Of a DNA stretch of 64,000 bases, positions 31,040 to 42,608 are shown piece after piece. The DNA comes from Serpula lacrymans var. lacrymans S7.9 (lineage: Eukaryota; Basidiomycota; Agaricomycetes; Boletales; Serpulaceae), in the NCBI RefSeq assembly GCF_000218685.1, contig NW_006763298.1, positions 62,001 through 126,000 on the forward strand, written 5' to 3'. Within the stretch, counting starts at the first letter, position 1; each line of letters opens with the position of its first letter. The notes beneath the pieces are model-generated. The model did no database searches. It had not been told where the DNA came from and saw only the letters and a list, made by a program, of their open reading frames with translations. Both the position numbers and the translations under genes were made by a program.

Positions 31040-32403
31040 TTCTGTCATTGCCGTCCTTTTCCACTATTGAAGCCACTCTTATCCCCTTCAATTAGAGTCC
31101 TTCTGAATACTACAGTTTGTGTGTTAGGAGCCTGCTTTTACTGGGATCCTTATCATCTTAATCATTCTGGAACCTGCCTTGTGTTATAATTAGCAAAGTA
31201 GTGCTTGTCTTAATTTGTCCCAGTTGGATATCCAGTTTAATACTAAGTCTATATCTCTCAACCACCCCTTCTCCTCAAACCCACACCATTTTGGTTTTGT
31301 TTTGAAGGATTATAAAGCTTACCACCTCACAATGTAAGGAATCAAATTTTCTATTGCATTCCTGTCATGTTGTTGCTATCCAACCCATTCCCCATCACCC
31401 CTCTTGCTATTAGATTAGAAGTCACAGCCAGTACTCTATTGCTTTTATCTTTCTTCTTCTTATTTTCCTTTCACACCCATGTCTCACATACTTACAACGT
31501 AGGAGACTCCTCTCCGATCCCCAAGGAGATATCCCAATGACGTAGTGTTGATCAAAGGCTATGCCCAGGAATACTTTGGCAAAAGATTAATCAGCATTAC
31601 AGACTGTGACTCAGCACCTTCTCATGGGTTTACTGATCCAGCCAATCATACATCCTCTATTAAAGACTTCTCCCACACAATTGATAATTATGATAGATCA
31701 TACTTGTTACGATAACACAATTTTTGGACCTTCCCTTTATTTTTATTCTCCGCTTTAACCTTGTACTTTAGCCTTCACACATGGTGCCACGTGGCACTTC
31801 CCCTTTTGTCCAAAACTCCTCTTTCTCGCGCCGCATTGCCTTTCTTCTTATTTTAGACACAACTCTCTCACACAGTGGAGCTGGCCATGCGGGCTAGGCC
31901 CCATGACATCATCAGCCACTGTCTCTATCAACTGTATAGTACACATGTACAAACAACCCTGTAGTAGTATATATACCCCAATAGATCCAGGAGACTCCTC
32001 AGCGAGTCCTCCTGTTGTTAACCAACAAACTCTCTGCAGCTCAAAGGGTAACCACTCCCACATCATCTTCCTTATAGTGTGTTTCTGTGTGCGCCGGAGT
32101 AACTAACTCTTGGTTGTTACAATACTATTCCTTCACTTTTTCTTATTGGCTAACTGTCTGGTTAGACTATTCTTTATTTTTTTATTCCTTTCTGTCTGAC
32201 ATTTGTAATTCATTGTATAAGGAGTAGATATCCAATATATTATTCCTTAGTTCTAGCTTTATATTTGTTGCCTGACACACAAATAACCAGAATACCTACC
32301 TTTCTAGGAGGCCTAGCCTACAAGCAAGTTCCATGGAATCTGGGAGGGTTGTTTGTTTGTTTGTTTTGTGTGTGATTTTTTAACAGGCAATCTTCATCAT
32401 TGA
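31040..32403 (+). mobile_element. Element T, copy 4 (old, partial)
   Basis: Positions 31040-31334 match copy 1 from about 8050 to 8325, and 32290-32403 match 8330-8454, ending in TTTTTTAACAGGCAATC and a decayed CATTGATAAAC terminus. The ORF half is absent. Between them lie about 370 bases of unrelated sequence (31335-31704) with a degraded protein-like stretch, then a family B solo LTR. Confidence 0.6.
31705..32121 (+). repeat. Solo LTR, Gypsy family B
   Basis: TGTTACGATAACAC...GGTTGTTACA with the perfect duplication ATACT (31700-31704 and 32122-32126). The AGCGAGTCCTCC block and the TATATATACCCC box are intact. It is inserted inside the old element T copy. Confidence 0.9.
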
Positions 32404-33619
32404 TAAACAATGAAGCTCCTGGGGGTCAGAGCCATCAAAGGTATCAGGCTCACAGATTTTGGTGCATGTGGAACCACAATTGGGGTTGTTAGGAGGATCT
32501 GGCAAGCAAGGTGATTGCTGGGGCTATGGTGAGGTCCTTTATATTCTTGTTCTCTGCCATGCCACAAGGTAAATTTGTGGGAGCAAGCACCAGAGAATGT
32601 GAGGCTGGGGTCAGTACATGGAGAATCAGGAGGGACTGGGTGAGTAGAAAAACTGTGAAACTCAGTGTTGCCCTGGGAGATATTGTGTACATGTCTGGCC
32701 ATGGAGAGAGTACAGAGGGCCTGGAAAGTGCCAGTTTAAATATACTGTCAGGACCGTGACCTTCAGAGCTGTCAGAGTTCAGAGGACAAAGTTATGGAGT
32801 AAGTGCAGAACAGATTACAAGGTTGGAAGTCGGCTTAGCTTGTGTACCAGACTACTTAATGGACCTTGATCCCTAACTCAACAGAGTAAACAAGAGGAGT
32901 GTGGACAATGAAAGAGAAGAGCAGTAAAGACCCTTCAGAGAAGGACCTGGAAGACTTAAAAGAGGACTGGTAAAAAGTTGGGGGAACTTGTTGATATTTG
33001 AACTGCAGGAATGGAGTACAGGAGTTACAACTTACATATATATTATCTGTAACAACATCAACAAGATACTATCTTGGGGCACCACCACAGAGGCTACAAC
33101 TTAAAGGAATAGTGGTACAACTCATCAAGAGAGGGAGGTTGTTTTCACTAATGTTGGTATATACTAGGAGAGGACTTGCTGGGCCCTTCCCTATGTATTG
33201 GTCCAGTATATATACTACAATACATGGGGTACTATATAGTTGGTAAGTAAAGTCTAAAGTCTGATGTCCAATGTGTGACCAGTCACATATTTGACTTTAG
33301 ACCCTGGTCAGGTGATGTGTCACATCACTATGAAAAGTCTAAAAAGTAAAATAAAATAAATGGTCATGTGATCAATCACACAACTTGGGAAATGAAAAGT
33401 AAAAGTACAGAAAAGTAAAGTATAAGTAGGTCGTGTGTTTATTGTAACACTATTAGAGAGAATAGAGTTCATAAGAAGTAGCTTGTAATGTAGGTACTGT
33501 ATGAAGTTTCATGTGGAAAATTAGCTAGCAAAAGGAAATTATTGTGAGAGAACTGCATCATAAGGCCTAAACTACAGAGCCTCTGAAAAACATAAGAACA
33601 TGTGGAGGAAATTTATGGC
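32404..33619 (+). repeat. Third copy of the inverted-arm repeat, interrupted by an LTR
   Basis: 32760-33047 and 33450-33619 together match the repeat at 934-1195 and its extension at 2190-2410, at lower identity. A family A LTR splits it. Sequence 32404-32759 has only a short minus-strand open frame with no recognised family. Confidence 0.6.
33048..33449 (-). repeat. Solo LTR, Gypsy family A (diverged)
   Basis: TGTAACAACATCAACAAG...TTGTAACA, more diverged than the other family A copies. The flanks TTATC and CTATT are a mutated duplication, consistent with the uninterrupted repeat reading ATACTATCAGAG at the same spot (copy at 934). Confidence 0.8.
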
Positions 33620-34034
33620 TGTTATGATACACAATTCTCAGACCTTTAAATTTCATTCTCCCCTTTAACTTTCTTCTGTAGTTTTCACACCTGATGCCAT
33701 GCGGCACTTTCCATTTTATTCAAACTCCACTTCTTGCGTTGTGCTGCCTTTTCTTATTTTTAGCTACAAGTATCTCACACAGTGGAGCTGGTCACATGGG
33801 CTACACCCCATGACATCATCAGCCACTGCCCCCATCAATTGTATAGTACATATGTACAAACAACCTGTAGTAGTATATATACCCCAATAGATCAAGGAGA
33901 TTCCTCAACAAGTTCTCCTGTTGTTTACTCACAACTAACTTGGTCCTATCTAAGAGGGTAACCACTCCCACTCACTTCCTCTATAAAGCTTTGTCTGAGT
34001 TGTGTGCCAGAGTATAAAAACTTTGGTTGTAACA
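33620..34034 (+). repeat. Gypsy LTR family B with adjacent primer site
   Basis: TGTTATGATACACAATTC...TTGTAACA, followed at 34037 by AGGACTCACT. That is the exact complement of the AGTGAGTCCT found in sister LTRs at 2502-2917 and 24807-25015. About 85 bases of leader remain before an inverted LTR. The LTR's own copy of the block has decayed (AACAAGTTCT). Confidence 0.8.
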
Positions 34035-34119
34035 TTAGGACTCACTCTTCTTTACTCTCTCTCACTGTGTGCAAACCCGGACCACAGGGTTAAGTGGACG
34101 TCGTTCCAAACAGTAAGAC

Positions 34120-34533
34120 TGTTACAACCAAGAGTTTGTTACTCCGGCGCACAACTCAGACAAGCTATAGAGAGATTTATGAGGGAGTGGTTACCCTTTA
34201 GGCTTCAACAAGTTAGTTGTGAGGATACAACAGGAGGACTTGCTGAGGAGTCTCCTGGATCTATTGAGGTATATATACTAATACAGAGTGTTTGTACTTA
34301 TGTACTGTACAGTTGATTAAAGCAGTTGCTGATAATGTCAGAGGGCGCAGCCCGTGTGACCAGCTCCACTGCGTGAGAGACTTGTATCTAAAATAGAAAG
34401 AAAGGCAGCACAGTGCGAGAAAGTGGAGTTTGAACAAAAGGGAAAGTGCCGCATGGCACGGGGTGTGAAAACTACAGTAAAAGGTTAAAGAGGAGAATGA
34501 AAATTAAAGATCCAAAAATGTGTTATCCTAACA
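34120..34533 (-). repeat. Gypsy LTR family B, inverted relative to its neighbour
   Basis: TGTTACAACCAAGAG...TGTTATCCTAACA. Together with 33620-34034 it makes a tail-to-tail pair of 415-bp LTRs separated by 85 bases. The flanks TAAGAC and TAAGCT are close but not an exact duplication. Confidence 0.8.
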
Positions 34534-36149
34534 TAAGCTGTCACGATGTGCAAGACAAATGCTTTGCATGACTTCTGATTGTTGGTGTATATACGAGTTG
34601 TCACATTTGTGTCATCACTAGTGTCAATGTGTTTGAATTTGATTGTTGCAATTATGGATTGTAATTACAAAGTATGACTGGTAATCTCAAATTTTGGGCC
34701 TACTGGTCCCAGGCTAGTATTATCTGCATCCTCGGGATGAATTCGCAGAACAGCCTGGTGAATGCGATCACTATATTCACATTCATCATACTGACAGATG
34801 TCTGGTCTGACCTTTTCGCAGTGTTTTGTATCTAATCTGTTGTTCAAATTTCTGGCAGCCTCATCAGGTCATCTGTCTGTATATATTGCATTGTTGCAAC
34901 TTTGTACTGCGAGCACATGTATACTATTTGAATACCCAGGTCTGTGTACTGCGCAATTCACAGTTTCTGTTGCGCCACATTAAAAGTGCATTTAGAGCAC
35001 CATAAATTGACTTCTCGGCAGCTATATTATAAGCTGCAACAAAGTGGACTGTGACATTCTTCAGTACATTTCTTATAATATGTTTTCCCTTGTTCTAAAC
35101 AACCATCGCCCTCCGGGCAGTCCTAGACCCCAAAATTGCATGTAATAGGTTTTACATGGACGAATATAAGATAATGCTGTGCATCATCAGCAATGTTCCA
35201 CACAGCCTGTAGTACTCACTCTCAAAAGTAAGAGACGAGGAAAAAAAATTGAAAGTAAGAGATGAGGAAAAAAAAAGTGGAATGTCTGATTCGGCATTTT
35301 TCACTGACTATACAGGCCGGGAAAAGTGGTCTGGAAATTTATTGAAGTTGAAATTTGAAATTTCCCAGTCAAAAATGACATGACAGAATTAGAATTAGAC
35401 TGAATCTCAGTGAATGTATGATTGCCAAACAAATACACTGATATAATCAAAAATTTCTCACGATTGAAAACAATTGAGATTCTGGACTTTGACTCTGATC
35501 TGATCGTGAACTCAACTTGACTTCAACTTGTCTTGGTGTCTCGACGACAGTCTGGATGGAATCCTGGTCATGTGATCAGTTCCCCAAAATGTTGCCGCCC
35601 CAGCACGACACACTACATCTCCTTGTCCTCATACCACCTCCATCCCAGTACCACCAAGAACTTTTTACAGCAAGGCCCTATGTATAAATTTAACTGACTC
35701 TTCTGCAGGTCTGCTTGTGGACTAGAAATGGGGTTCAAGATCATCCCACTGGACACAAGGTGGACTTCAACATCTTCTACAAGGACCTCCTGGAGGATTG
35801 GCAACGGGTAAGGTTGTTTCTCATATTCTCTTTATATTTGCTAACCCTTATTTTAGAGATTATGCTTCAGATGCTGCTATTATGGTAAGTACACAATATT
35901 TTATTGGTCTGCTAGTACTAATATTATACTATTTTGATTCTAGAAACTCAATGCATGATCATTTTGGTTCGGCAGATATCATTTTATTTCATTTTCGAGT
36001 AAATTGCTGTAATTTGTTGCGTTTCGTTTTCCAGCTGATTTCATAACAACAGACCTATCCAATGAGTTAGTGTACAGAGCGGAACTACAAATGAGCTTAA
36101 AATGTAGTAAATCTAAAATTTAGGGAGACTAGAATATTTGGCTCAGTAC
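34534..36149. other. No identifiable gene
   Basis: Minus-strand 34665-34840 reads like a degraded protein (QYDECEYSDRIHQAVLRIHP). Plus-strand 35710-35810 reads GHKVDFNIFYKDLLEDWQR before a GT donor-like site. Neither belongs to a family I recognise, and stops surround both. Confidence 0.35.
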
Positions 36150-36431
36150 CAAGTGTGGCTGGTGTGATAAGTGTGATAGCCCAAGTCTTTGAAAAAATTG
36201 GTGTAGACTATTCGGTGGAGTGCTCGCCAAAGAAAAAAATTGGTATCTAGAAACTCTGAGAGGATCATATCAGGCTGTCTTTCAATGCAGCCTTCAAGGA
36301 ACTAATCAAAAACTTGTTTTATCAGCACATCAAAAGAATAAAAGAAAAAACTGACACTCGCTTCCAAGCCATCAAGGGCACAAGACCGTCCTTGACAAGC
36401 TAGTTGGTGTCCCACTTCACCAGTATCCCGG

Positions 36432-38237
36432 TGTTGATGATGAGAACTGTTGTTAGAAAACCACACACAAAACAAACCAACACACAATCCTCCCAGATTC
36501 CACGGAACTTGTTTATGGGCTTTGCCTCCTAGAACAGTGGGTGCTCTGGTTGTTTGTGGGGTGGTATGTATGATAATCCTTCGAAGTCAAACCCAGAGAT
36601 GTATGGGTGTGGGTTTTGAGGAGGAGGGATAGTTGGAATGTAGAAGATAGGGGGCTTTGTGGTGAGTATAGACAAGCACTACCTTGCTAATGGTAGCACA
36701 AGGCAGGTTTGAGAATGACAAGATAACGAGGTTCCCAGTGATAGCAGACTCCTGACGCACAGACTGTAGTGCTCAGAAGAACTCTAATCAAAAGGGATGA
36801 CAATTACTCTCAAAAAGTGACAAGTGACGATGACAGCAGTTAACAGTGGTAGCAATGGGAAGTGTTGTGATCACACTGGATCACAAGTAGCAGAGTAGTG
36901 AGCTTGAGATTAGAGAAGAAGTCTGAATTGGAGTTCTTGTTGTTTTTTTACAAGGTAAAACACAGGGTTTTATATAGTAAAAGAAAGGGAGGCTATGCAC
37001 AGTATAGCTGTAAAAAAAGAATGAGAAAGAATATGAAGAAAGGAATGTATGCTGATGAATCCTGCGTAGGTAGTACAGGATAAGATCGTCAAAATAAGGA
37101 AAAGAAAGAGATAGAACAATGATTGCTGTGTAAGTAATGTTACAGGTTTGTACAGCCATAAAGTAAAGTCCAATAGCAGAAAGAGAGCAAGAAAATCATG
37201 ATGTCATGTGAAGATGCAGTAAAAAAGGGCAAAGCAAAAAAAAAATATCAGTATCAACACAGTTCCTTTATTGTCAGTTAGGTATTCTAAAATAATATGT
37301 GTCCATAAAAAATGATTCAAAAATCAAAAATAATCGCACTGTAAATGAATGTTCTGCTGAAAAAAAGAAACTGGAGCCACCGGTCCACCACCTAGTCCAA
37401 ATCCACAGTTCCATGGCCTTACCAATGGACTGGTTGTACTGGACCACCTGGTCAAACAAGGGAGGGAGGGGAGTAGTTCCAATTTGGAACAAGTGAGTCC
37501 CAGGCAGCGTGTGGTAGGTGTAGCTGTAGCAAAGACGATGGACAAAAGATAAGTGTACCCAAGTGAATGGGACAGCGATGTACATGAGCGACGCAAGGGG
37601 ATGAACCTTCTCCAGCTCAAAAACTACCCACCCACGCTCCAACCAGGCGAGACAAGCGACCGATGTTTTGATGGTATATGATGGAAGATTGATGTCATGA
37701 AGATGGACCTTTTGCCCAATTTGGACCGGCCACCGGGGCTTTGCTGATATCAGCAGCGGCACGTGGTGGTTGATGGATTGGCGACGGAAATGGATAGAAA
37801 GTGGTGACATCAGATATGGTGGGGGAGCAAAGAAGATGAGGAGGAGGGTGGAGGTGACAAGGAGGTGAACCAGAATAGGGATCCAGAAGCGACCGTTGGG
37901 TGAGAATAAAAAAGAGAGTAAGGGTCCCGTGGTGGGACTGAGTAAAGAAAAAAAAATAAGGGAGGGCGACAAAAGCGAGGGTGCAATGTGTAGCCAGTGG
38001 CGACACGAAAATTTGCCAAAATGCCAAAATGCCAAAAGTACCGAATGGAAAAGCAAAGGTGAACGCAACTGGATTGCCTAATAGAGGTGGTGCTGATCAG
38101 CCACAAGTTCGAAAAAGGCAATATTAATTACTATTTCACGTGGCACTATGCCTGTGTGGCGCAAAGGCGAGTCTTTTTGAATATTCACTTCATTCTTGAC
38201 ACCTGTCCATGCTACCAATCAACTTTGGTGCATGACA
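36432..38237 (-). mobile_element. Element T, copy 3 (diverged, TSD CCGG)
   Basis: The plus strand starts TGTTGATGATGAG and ends GCATGACA, flanked by CCGG at 36428-36431 and 38238-38241. It has the same layout as copies 1 and 2 but many substitutions and small indels along its 1806 bases. Confidence 0.85.
37391..37930 (-). pseudogene. Element T ORF, copy 3 (inactivated)
   Basis: Same protein as in copies 1 and 2 but with the start ATG changed to ACG at 37930, many amino-acid changes in the first half and a one-base deletion near the end (KAMELWIWTRWW instead of KAMELSDLD). The second half (VFELEKVHPLAS, VHRLCYSYTYHTLPGTHLF) is almost unchanged. Confidence 0.7.
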
Positions 38238-38460
38238 CCGGAAGGTCTTCCGGATGCACCTGATGGTCCGTTGACTGATTCCTAGGTAATGGCTAACATG
38301 TCTGTCCGAGAGGCCATGGATGCAAGACAATTTGTACACTAGTATCTTCTGCTCCTTGGGAATATGGTGCCGCATGTTGGTTGAGGGTTGACTAGTCTCT
38401 CCCAGACACTTCGGGTTCTTCCCAAAAATATACACTCCGCTGAAGTCCGCCTGCACACTA

Positions 38461-39709
38461 ACTCATAGGATACTATCGTTGGACACCGGATGCAACCGGT
38501 AAGAGATATGCACTTGGGCCTCCAGAGGCTCAACGATCACTGTACAGGTAGCTAGAAAATTGTCAGATGTAGAATATAGTATAGAGAATATAATTGTGAA
38601 AGAATTTAGTGAATAGCTTATCTGTAGCAACAACGACAGACCTGACACTATGCTCTTGAACTCCAGAAGTGTGAATTTTGAGGGAAAGATAGCCAGATTT
38701 GACCAGATCTCGTGCTGGTAATATTGCAATATCTTTCTAGAAAACATCAATAGGTAGGCCCCTACAATGCCAGATACTTACTGAGCTGATTGGGGCCTCA
38801 AAGCATCTGGAGAAACGGAAACAATGATGGAGTCGTGACTAGGCGACCGAAACAGGCAATCACACACCAAGATAATCAATCAAGGACCGCTAGCTCCGCT
38901 TTGGTACGTACCACACATACCACCAGTGTCAGGACTTGGTGTGACCTGGCAGAATTTGACTTGTAAGCTCTGCCTGATTTGGTCTGTGAGTGCCGCTGTG
39001 ACCCAGTGTGACCAGAAATTGCAGAACCATTCCAAAACATGTGTCGTCTTTTCGGTTTTGTTCCGCTGCTCCAATGCTTCAAGTTCTTGCTTATTTTTCT
39101 ACATAGGCAGCTAGAAAACTAAAAATTATATCTCCTGGTCAAGTTCCGACAGTCTAAAGCTCAACGACTGGTGAGTTATTCAACTTCTCCCCAGACCAAT
39201 TGCACCTATTGTCCAACGATAGTAGGTCTATCGTTATGAAATCAGCTGTCACATGTTTTTGATGCTTCCCAATAAATCAATAGCTTTCGTTTTCAATTGT
39301 TTTGAGTCTGAATGGTCCTGAAATCAAAGAAAGACAATGATTCAAAACAATATATTCAGTGTAAATATTCTACAATAGCTGACAATAATATTCTAAGGAT
39401 TGAAACGGACATTATGGTATTTAGATAGATACAGAATGGTATATTCGGTGACAATCATTTTCTATCGGCCTAAATATTGTCGTTTCCGACTGGGTTTGAA
39501 ACCTGGACCCCGCGGGTCCAGGAACTTGCAAATGTAACAGCAAAATCCGACAAGCAAAGGTCACGACATATCCTACCTAGCTATGTTGATCCATGCCCCT
39601 TGTGACGCAAGAGCTTCGGCATATCATGATTGTGTTATAAAAAGGAGCTCATGGCTTCCATGCGTACTCACACTTATCCTGTTTCTCACCTACTCGCTGC
39701 TTGATAGTC
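38461..39709. other. Boundary between repeat-rich and gene-rich DNA; no gene seen
   Basis: Several short open frames on both strands overlap without family resemblance. The last 100 bases should contain the promoter of the SDR gene that starts at 39710; TTATAAAAAGG near 39635 is a plausible TATA box. Confidence 0.45.
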
Positions 39710-40778
39710 ATGTCCCCCAATTCTCGAATATGGTTCGGTGAGTGCATTACTTGTTATCGCAGAAATTTCTCATCTAATTTATCCCAAAAAAAGTCACGGG
39801 TGCTTCGTCTGGGTTTGGAAGGTCGATAACTGAGCTATTACTGAAGCGGGGAGATAACGTCGTTGCCACTCTACGAAAACCTGAAGCTCTATCGGATCTC
39901 TCAGCACAATACTCAGCTGATAGGCTTGTGCTCGCAAAGCTTGACGTTACAAAACGTGATGAGGTGGTGGCAGCATTTGCTAAGGCAAAAGAGGCGTTTG
40001 GAAGGATTGATGTCGTATTCAACAATGCCGGGCAGAATGTTTTAGGAGAGATAGAAGGTCTAAGTGAAGAGTCTGCTCGCCATTTGTTTGATGTAAATTT
40101 CTGGGGCGCGGTCAATGTCACAAAGGAGGCTGTCCGGTTCTTCCGAGAAGAGAACAAACCTATCGGGGGTAGGCTCCTGCAGGTATCTTCAAGGCTGGGT
40201 GTTGTTGGTGGTCCTTCTTCAGGCTATTATGTCGCTTCGTAAGTGGATCAACACTTCAATTAGCCATTCGCTGAAGTGTATGTCAACCGATACAGGAAGT
40301 TTGGTAAATATTCGCAAAAGTATGATAGTCGCAGTTACTTATTTCCTTCCAGCCTTGGAGGGCCTTAGTGAATCGCTGATAAAAGAGCTGGAACCCCAGT
40401 GGAACATCAAAGTGTGTATTTTGACGCTTTATTCTAGGATATGTCATATTAAAGTGCTTGCAGGTCACGATCGTCGAGCCAGGTCCCTTCCGTACGAAAA
40501 TTGTGCAGGAGAACTTGCGTGAAGAACCTCAGCATCCCGCATACTCCAGACCCGAATCAGCTAGCTCACAGTTCCGAACCTACATCAACTCAAGCGACTT
40601 CGGTGGAGATGCTGATAAGTTCGTGGCGGCTGTAGTGAGGCTGGTAGACGTTGATGAAGCTCCTGTGAGGCTCCCATTGCACAAGAGAACTATCATATCT
40701 GTAAGGGAGAAGGCACAGAGTCTCAATGATGATGCAGACAGATATGCTTCCTGGTCGGATGACCTGTATTTTGACTGA
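39710..40778 (+). CDS. Short-chain dehydrogenase/reductase (SDR), 284 aa
   Basis: Five exons keep the frame: 39710-39737, 39794-40238, 40296-40303, 40353-40411 and 40464-40778. The N-terminus has the NAD(P)-binding TGASSGFG motif. DVTKRDEV places the adenine-binding Asp, NNAGQN is the structural NAG motif, and S of VSSRLG, Y of GYYVASK and the following K form the catalytic Ser-Tyr-Lys set. VEPGPFRT is the usual C-terminal motif. The Tyr and Lys are joined only if the 8-base exon 3 (GAAGTTTG) is used. It is a classical cytosolic SDR of the type often annotated as an oxidoreductase with unknown substrate. A TATA-like TATAAAAAGG lies about 75 bases before the start. Confidence 0.85.
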
Positions 40779-41142
40779 ATGTTTGGCCCGCTGGCTTGCA
40801 ATGAAATTGTTATCATGTTCTCGCTCGACTTGGGACATTTCGAATTCATATCCCAGTTTGTCCCTAGTCTAATTCTAATGCTGTCCTCCACCAACTGGGC
40901 TAAATTGGTAGACATCAAGGGTACAAGTATAGTGACAGCCAAATTTATTGCAAGGCTATGTCGCGATCGCACGGATGCTGTGCACTGATCCACAAAAAGG
41001 AGTTGACGCCGATATGATACAGTGCAGTCATCGGCAGGGTTAGATTGATCCGTACAGTGTCGTACTCAAATCACTGCTATAAAGCCTGAGCATCCAGCTC
41101 AGCGCGCGTTTTACTGCACTTTTCCCATCTTCTCTCTACACA

Positions 41143-42110
41143 ATGCACGTCCTTATCTGTGGTGCAACTGGCTTCGTGGGCAAGCATGTACTTCTCGACG
41201 CCCTTGTCGACAACAGGATAACGAAAATCACGGTAGTCGCCCGTCGTCCTCCTTCTCTGGAAGGCTCTGACATGACGCACGATAAAGCGGTTATTATCAG
41301 AAAGATGAACATTATCATTCGCGATGATTTGGGACACTGGGACTACGAGAATGACACTGAGATGGTTGAGGCGCTGAAGGATTGTGCAGCCTGCATTTGG
41401 TAAGTCAGTCCAGCTATCTGATTAGCACCATCATTGGCTTATGATCTTGCCATGAATTGAAATTCGGTTTCAAGGTCTATTGGTGGGAGAGCCGACGATT
41501 TCCCAGATCCCGACACATACGAGCGCGTTTCATACACGTACACTATCAGCGCAGCCAACTTCCTTTGCAAAATTGCTCAGAACCAGTCTCACGAAGGCAG
41601 GCATGGACGTGAAGCGCAACCGTTTCGGTTTTGTTATTGCAGTGGAAAGTGGGCTGATCGTCATGGGAAAGCAGGAGGTGGGTGGTGGACATGGGAGGCG
41701 AAGACTCGTAATATGAAGGTAGGTAAAGATCGACTCTATCATTTGTGTTGTTCTTCCTACTAACGTTCTATTGTGATGGTTGTGTATACCAAAAGGGACG
41801 CGTGGAGGTTGCTCTTTTGTCTATAGCATCATCTGCCCCTGACAAATTTACCGCCCTAATATTCAGACCAGGCGGTATAGTCGCAGGGAAATCAGTCAAA
41901 GCGCTCAGCGGCATCACTTCGACGATGGCTCACGCGGGGCTCAAGATGATGCCTGCAATGGTCATCTACGTCGAGCGTGTGTCACGCGTCCTCGTCGATT
42001 CTTCCGTGGGCATTCGTGTGGAGTGGCAACGAGAAGGCGACGGGGGTGAGAAGAAAAACACCTGGGAAAGCGAGGAAATTATGACGTGGGCGGTTGGGCT
42101 TGGAGTTTGA
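41143..42110 (+). CDS. Atypical SDR / NAD(P)-binding Rossmann protein, 271 aa
   Basis: Three exons, 41143-41399, 41475-41718 and 41796-42110, join in frame. It begins MHVLICGATGFVGKHVLLDA, the GxxGxxG dinucleotide-binding turn of extended or atypical SDRs. The central part (CIWSIGGRADD, YTISAANFLCKIAQ) resembles fungal YbjT/HTATIP2-like proteins. The middle exon has a Gly/Trp-rich run (KAGGGWTWEAK). The C-terminal exon has IFRPGGIVAGK and ends GLGV. No signal peptide or membrane helix is visible. The substrate is unknown. It is transcribed in the same direction as the SDR upstream. Confidence 0.75.
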
Positions 42111-42608
42111 GTGGGCAAGTTATTCCCCATTTTGCGACCCATCGTTGGAAGTATTTTAGGTTATTATCTTGGGGATTGTATATTTTTTAGATTATTTATT
42201 ATTTACTTATTATTTTTTTTGGATTTTTTCTTCTGTATGTAATACATGTCTCCAACTCTTCAGCGCTTCAGCGGTCAGCTGTAAGTAAGGAGAAATATGA
42301 TGACGATGATATAGTGGTCATTTGGTGACGAGTGAAACCACCATCATCGGTCTCATGGATTCGTATGAGCCCTATCGTGCTCTCTTGAGGATCGTGTGTT
42401 CCCATCTGCCAGTGGCTACGCCGGGAGATAAAATATATCAAGGGAAATGCAAGTCCTCTACTGCCAGCAGCTCTCCCTCCTGCGCATCGATCCACGAAGT
42501 AGATCGAAGAGGACGATAGTATTCTTCCCGCAAGTTCAGTACGAGTCTGCAACCCATGATTGTGGTTACAGCAATAGAGAAACCTTCAGGGACTTCGAAC
42601 ATGTCTGC
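42111..42608. other. Convergent intergenic region
   Basis: Lies between the 3' ends of the Rossmann gene (plus) and the DUF6533 gene (minus). It starts with a T-rich stretch (42180-42235). No gene seen. Confidence 0.5.

Larger units (their letters stand above)
36150..38460 (-). pseudogene. Tc1/mariner-like transposase N-terminus, split by element T
   Basis: Minus strand: MRHHIPKEQKILVYKL, then HGLSDRHVSHYLGISQRTIR and CIRKTFR up to 38242, a homeodomain-like helix-turn-helix typical of fungal Tc1/mariner (DDE_3) transposases. Removing element T copy 3 (one CCGG copy) brings in DTGEV and later IERQPDMILSEF and WRALHR, the second DNA-binding subdomain. The catalytic domain is not found to the left of 36150. 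Stops are present. Confidence 0.6.
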
